DNA of 6,483 nt from Prevotella sp. Its GTDB lineage: Bacteria > Bacteroidota > Bacteroidia > Bacteroidales > Bacteroidaceae. The notes below the pieces were generated by a model. The model searched no databases, was not told the origin of the DNA, and saw only the letters and a program-made list of their open reading frames with translations. Shown here in pieces: positions 6,351 to 6,483 of the stretch. How positions within the stretch are numbered: the first letter of the stretch is position 1; the number at the start of each line of letters is the position of its first letter. A program made the position numbers and the translations under genes. Where the stretch lies: contig JAIJUV010000140.1 in assembly GCA_022732315.1 (NCBI GenBank), forward strand, positions 1 through 6,483. Direction: 5' to 3'.

Positions 6351-6392
6351 GTTCAATGTTCAAATCTCAAAGTTCAAAGTAAAAAACTCAAG
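6351..6392. repeat. Degenerate 7-bp tandem repeats upstream of mutY
   Basis: Six consecutive heptamers: GTTCAAT, GTTCAAA, TCTCAAA, GTTCAAA, GTAAAAA, ACTCAAG. The period is exact while the sequence decays to the right. The array begins four bases from the mutY ATG and occupies the position of its leader; I see no convincing TAnnTTTG box for mutY here (the closest is TTACTTTG, minus strand, 6382-6375). Confidence 0.6.
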
Positions 6393-6409
6393 TTTCGCAA
6401 GTAACCTCC

Positions 6410-6426
6410 GGTCCCCGAAGGGGGCC
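6410..6426. repeat. GC-rich hairpin 1 in the right-edge intergenic region
   Basis: GGTCCCC (6410-6416), loop GAA, GGGGGCC (6420-6426): 7 pairs including one T-G. No T-run follows on either strand, so it is not a standard terminator. Confidence 0.6.
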
Positions 6427-6438
6427 AACTTTCAATAA

Positions 6439-6475
6439 CCGCTGGTGGAATGACCGAAGGTCATGGAACCTGCGG
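6439..6475. repeat. 37-base hairpin 2 in the right-edge intergenic region
   Basis: CCGCTGGT (6439-6446) pairs with ACCTGCGG (6468-6475) apart from one T-T mismatch. A symmetric GGA/GGA internal loop follows, then ATGACC (6450-6455) pairs with GGTCAT (6459-6464) around a GAA loop. It shares the CC-GAA-GG tip with hairpin 1, 12 bases away. The stretch 6393-6483 contains no gene I can support; it is cut by the window edge. Confidence 0.65.
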
Positions 6476-6483
6476 ACAACCAA

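Noticed and set aside
6348..6356. TTG start giving mutY three extra residues
   Set aside because: The TTG falls in the degenerate 7-bp repeat array; the ATG at 6347 yields MNSFSAEIL, a normal MutY N-terminus.
1..6483. Search for CRISPR, tRNA/rRNA, toxin-antitoxin or phage-defence genes
   Set aside because: All substantial frames are accounted for by six ordinary genes; no spaced direct repeats, tRNA-like folds or defence-type motifs were seen.

Overview
The window looks like chromosomal DNA of a Bacteroidales bacterium, most likely Prevotella/Segatella (P. copri-like). The reasons are the repeated -7 promoter element TATCTTTG (the TAnnTTTG box of the Bacteroidetes sigma factor) with a TTG about 20 bp upstream, the general scarcity of Shine-Dalgarno sites, AT-rich intergenic spacers between mid-GC genes, and the protein content. 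The genus is inference from style; no database was searched.

Left block, minus strand (2649 down to 1): three genes that look like one operon, with spacers of 17 and 19 bp. In transcription order they are a membrane-anchored SIMPL-domain protein, a secreted alpha/beta-hydrolase with a C-terminal extension, and a thioredoxin-fold lipoprotein with a CGPC active site whose 3' end lies outside the window. All three products are predicted to act outside the cytoplasm, so the operon reads as a small envelope-maintenance set of unknown precise role.

Centre: a 270-bp divergent intergenic region (2650-2919) carries a -7 box plus a strong Shine-Dalgarno for the leftward operon, and two TATCTTTG boxes and a compound inverted repeat ahead of the rightward gene, an NhaC-family Na+/H+ antiporter (2920-4545). 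A 96-bp spacer then carries a well-formed promoter with a perfect palindrome between its two boxes, followed by rubrerythrin (4642-5184), a diiron peroxide-scavenging enzyme. A perfect 15-bp-stem terminator follows it.

Right block, minus strand: mutY, the A/G-specific adenine glycosylase (6347 down to 5277), converges on rubrerythrin. Its NUDIX-like domain carries an in-frame 18-bp x 3 tandem repeat. Upstream of mutY (6348-6483) is a non-coding, repeat-rich stretch: degenerate 7-bp repeats followed by two hairpins that share a CC-GAA-GG tip. The neighbour beyond it is outside the window.

Rubrerythrin (peroxide removal) and mutY (repair of A opposite 8-oxoguanine) both relate to oxidative damage, but they are convergent and separately transcribed. 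I found no RNA gene, CRISPR array, insertion sequence, transposase or clear multi-gene novel system. The most interesting signals are small: the mutY minisatellite, the palindrome in the rubrerythrin promoter, the compound leader repeat before the antiporter, and the repeat cluster at the right edge.
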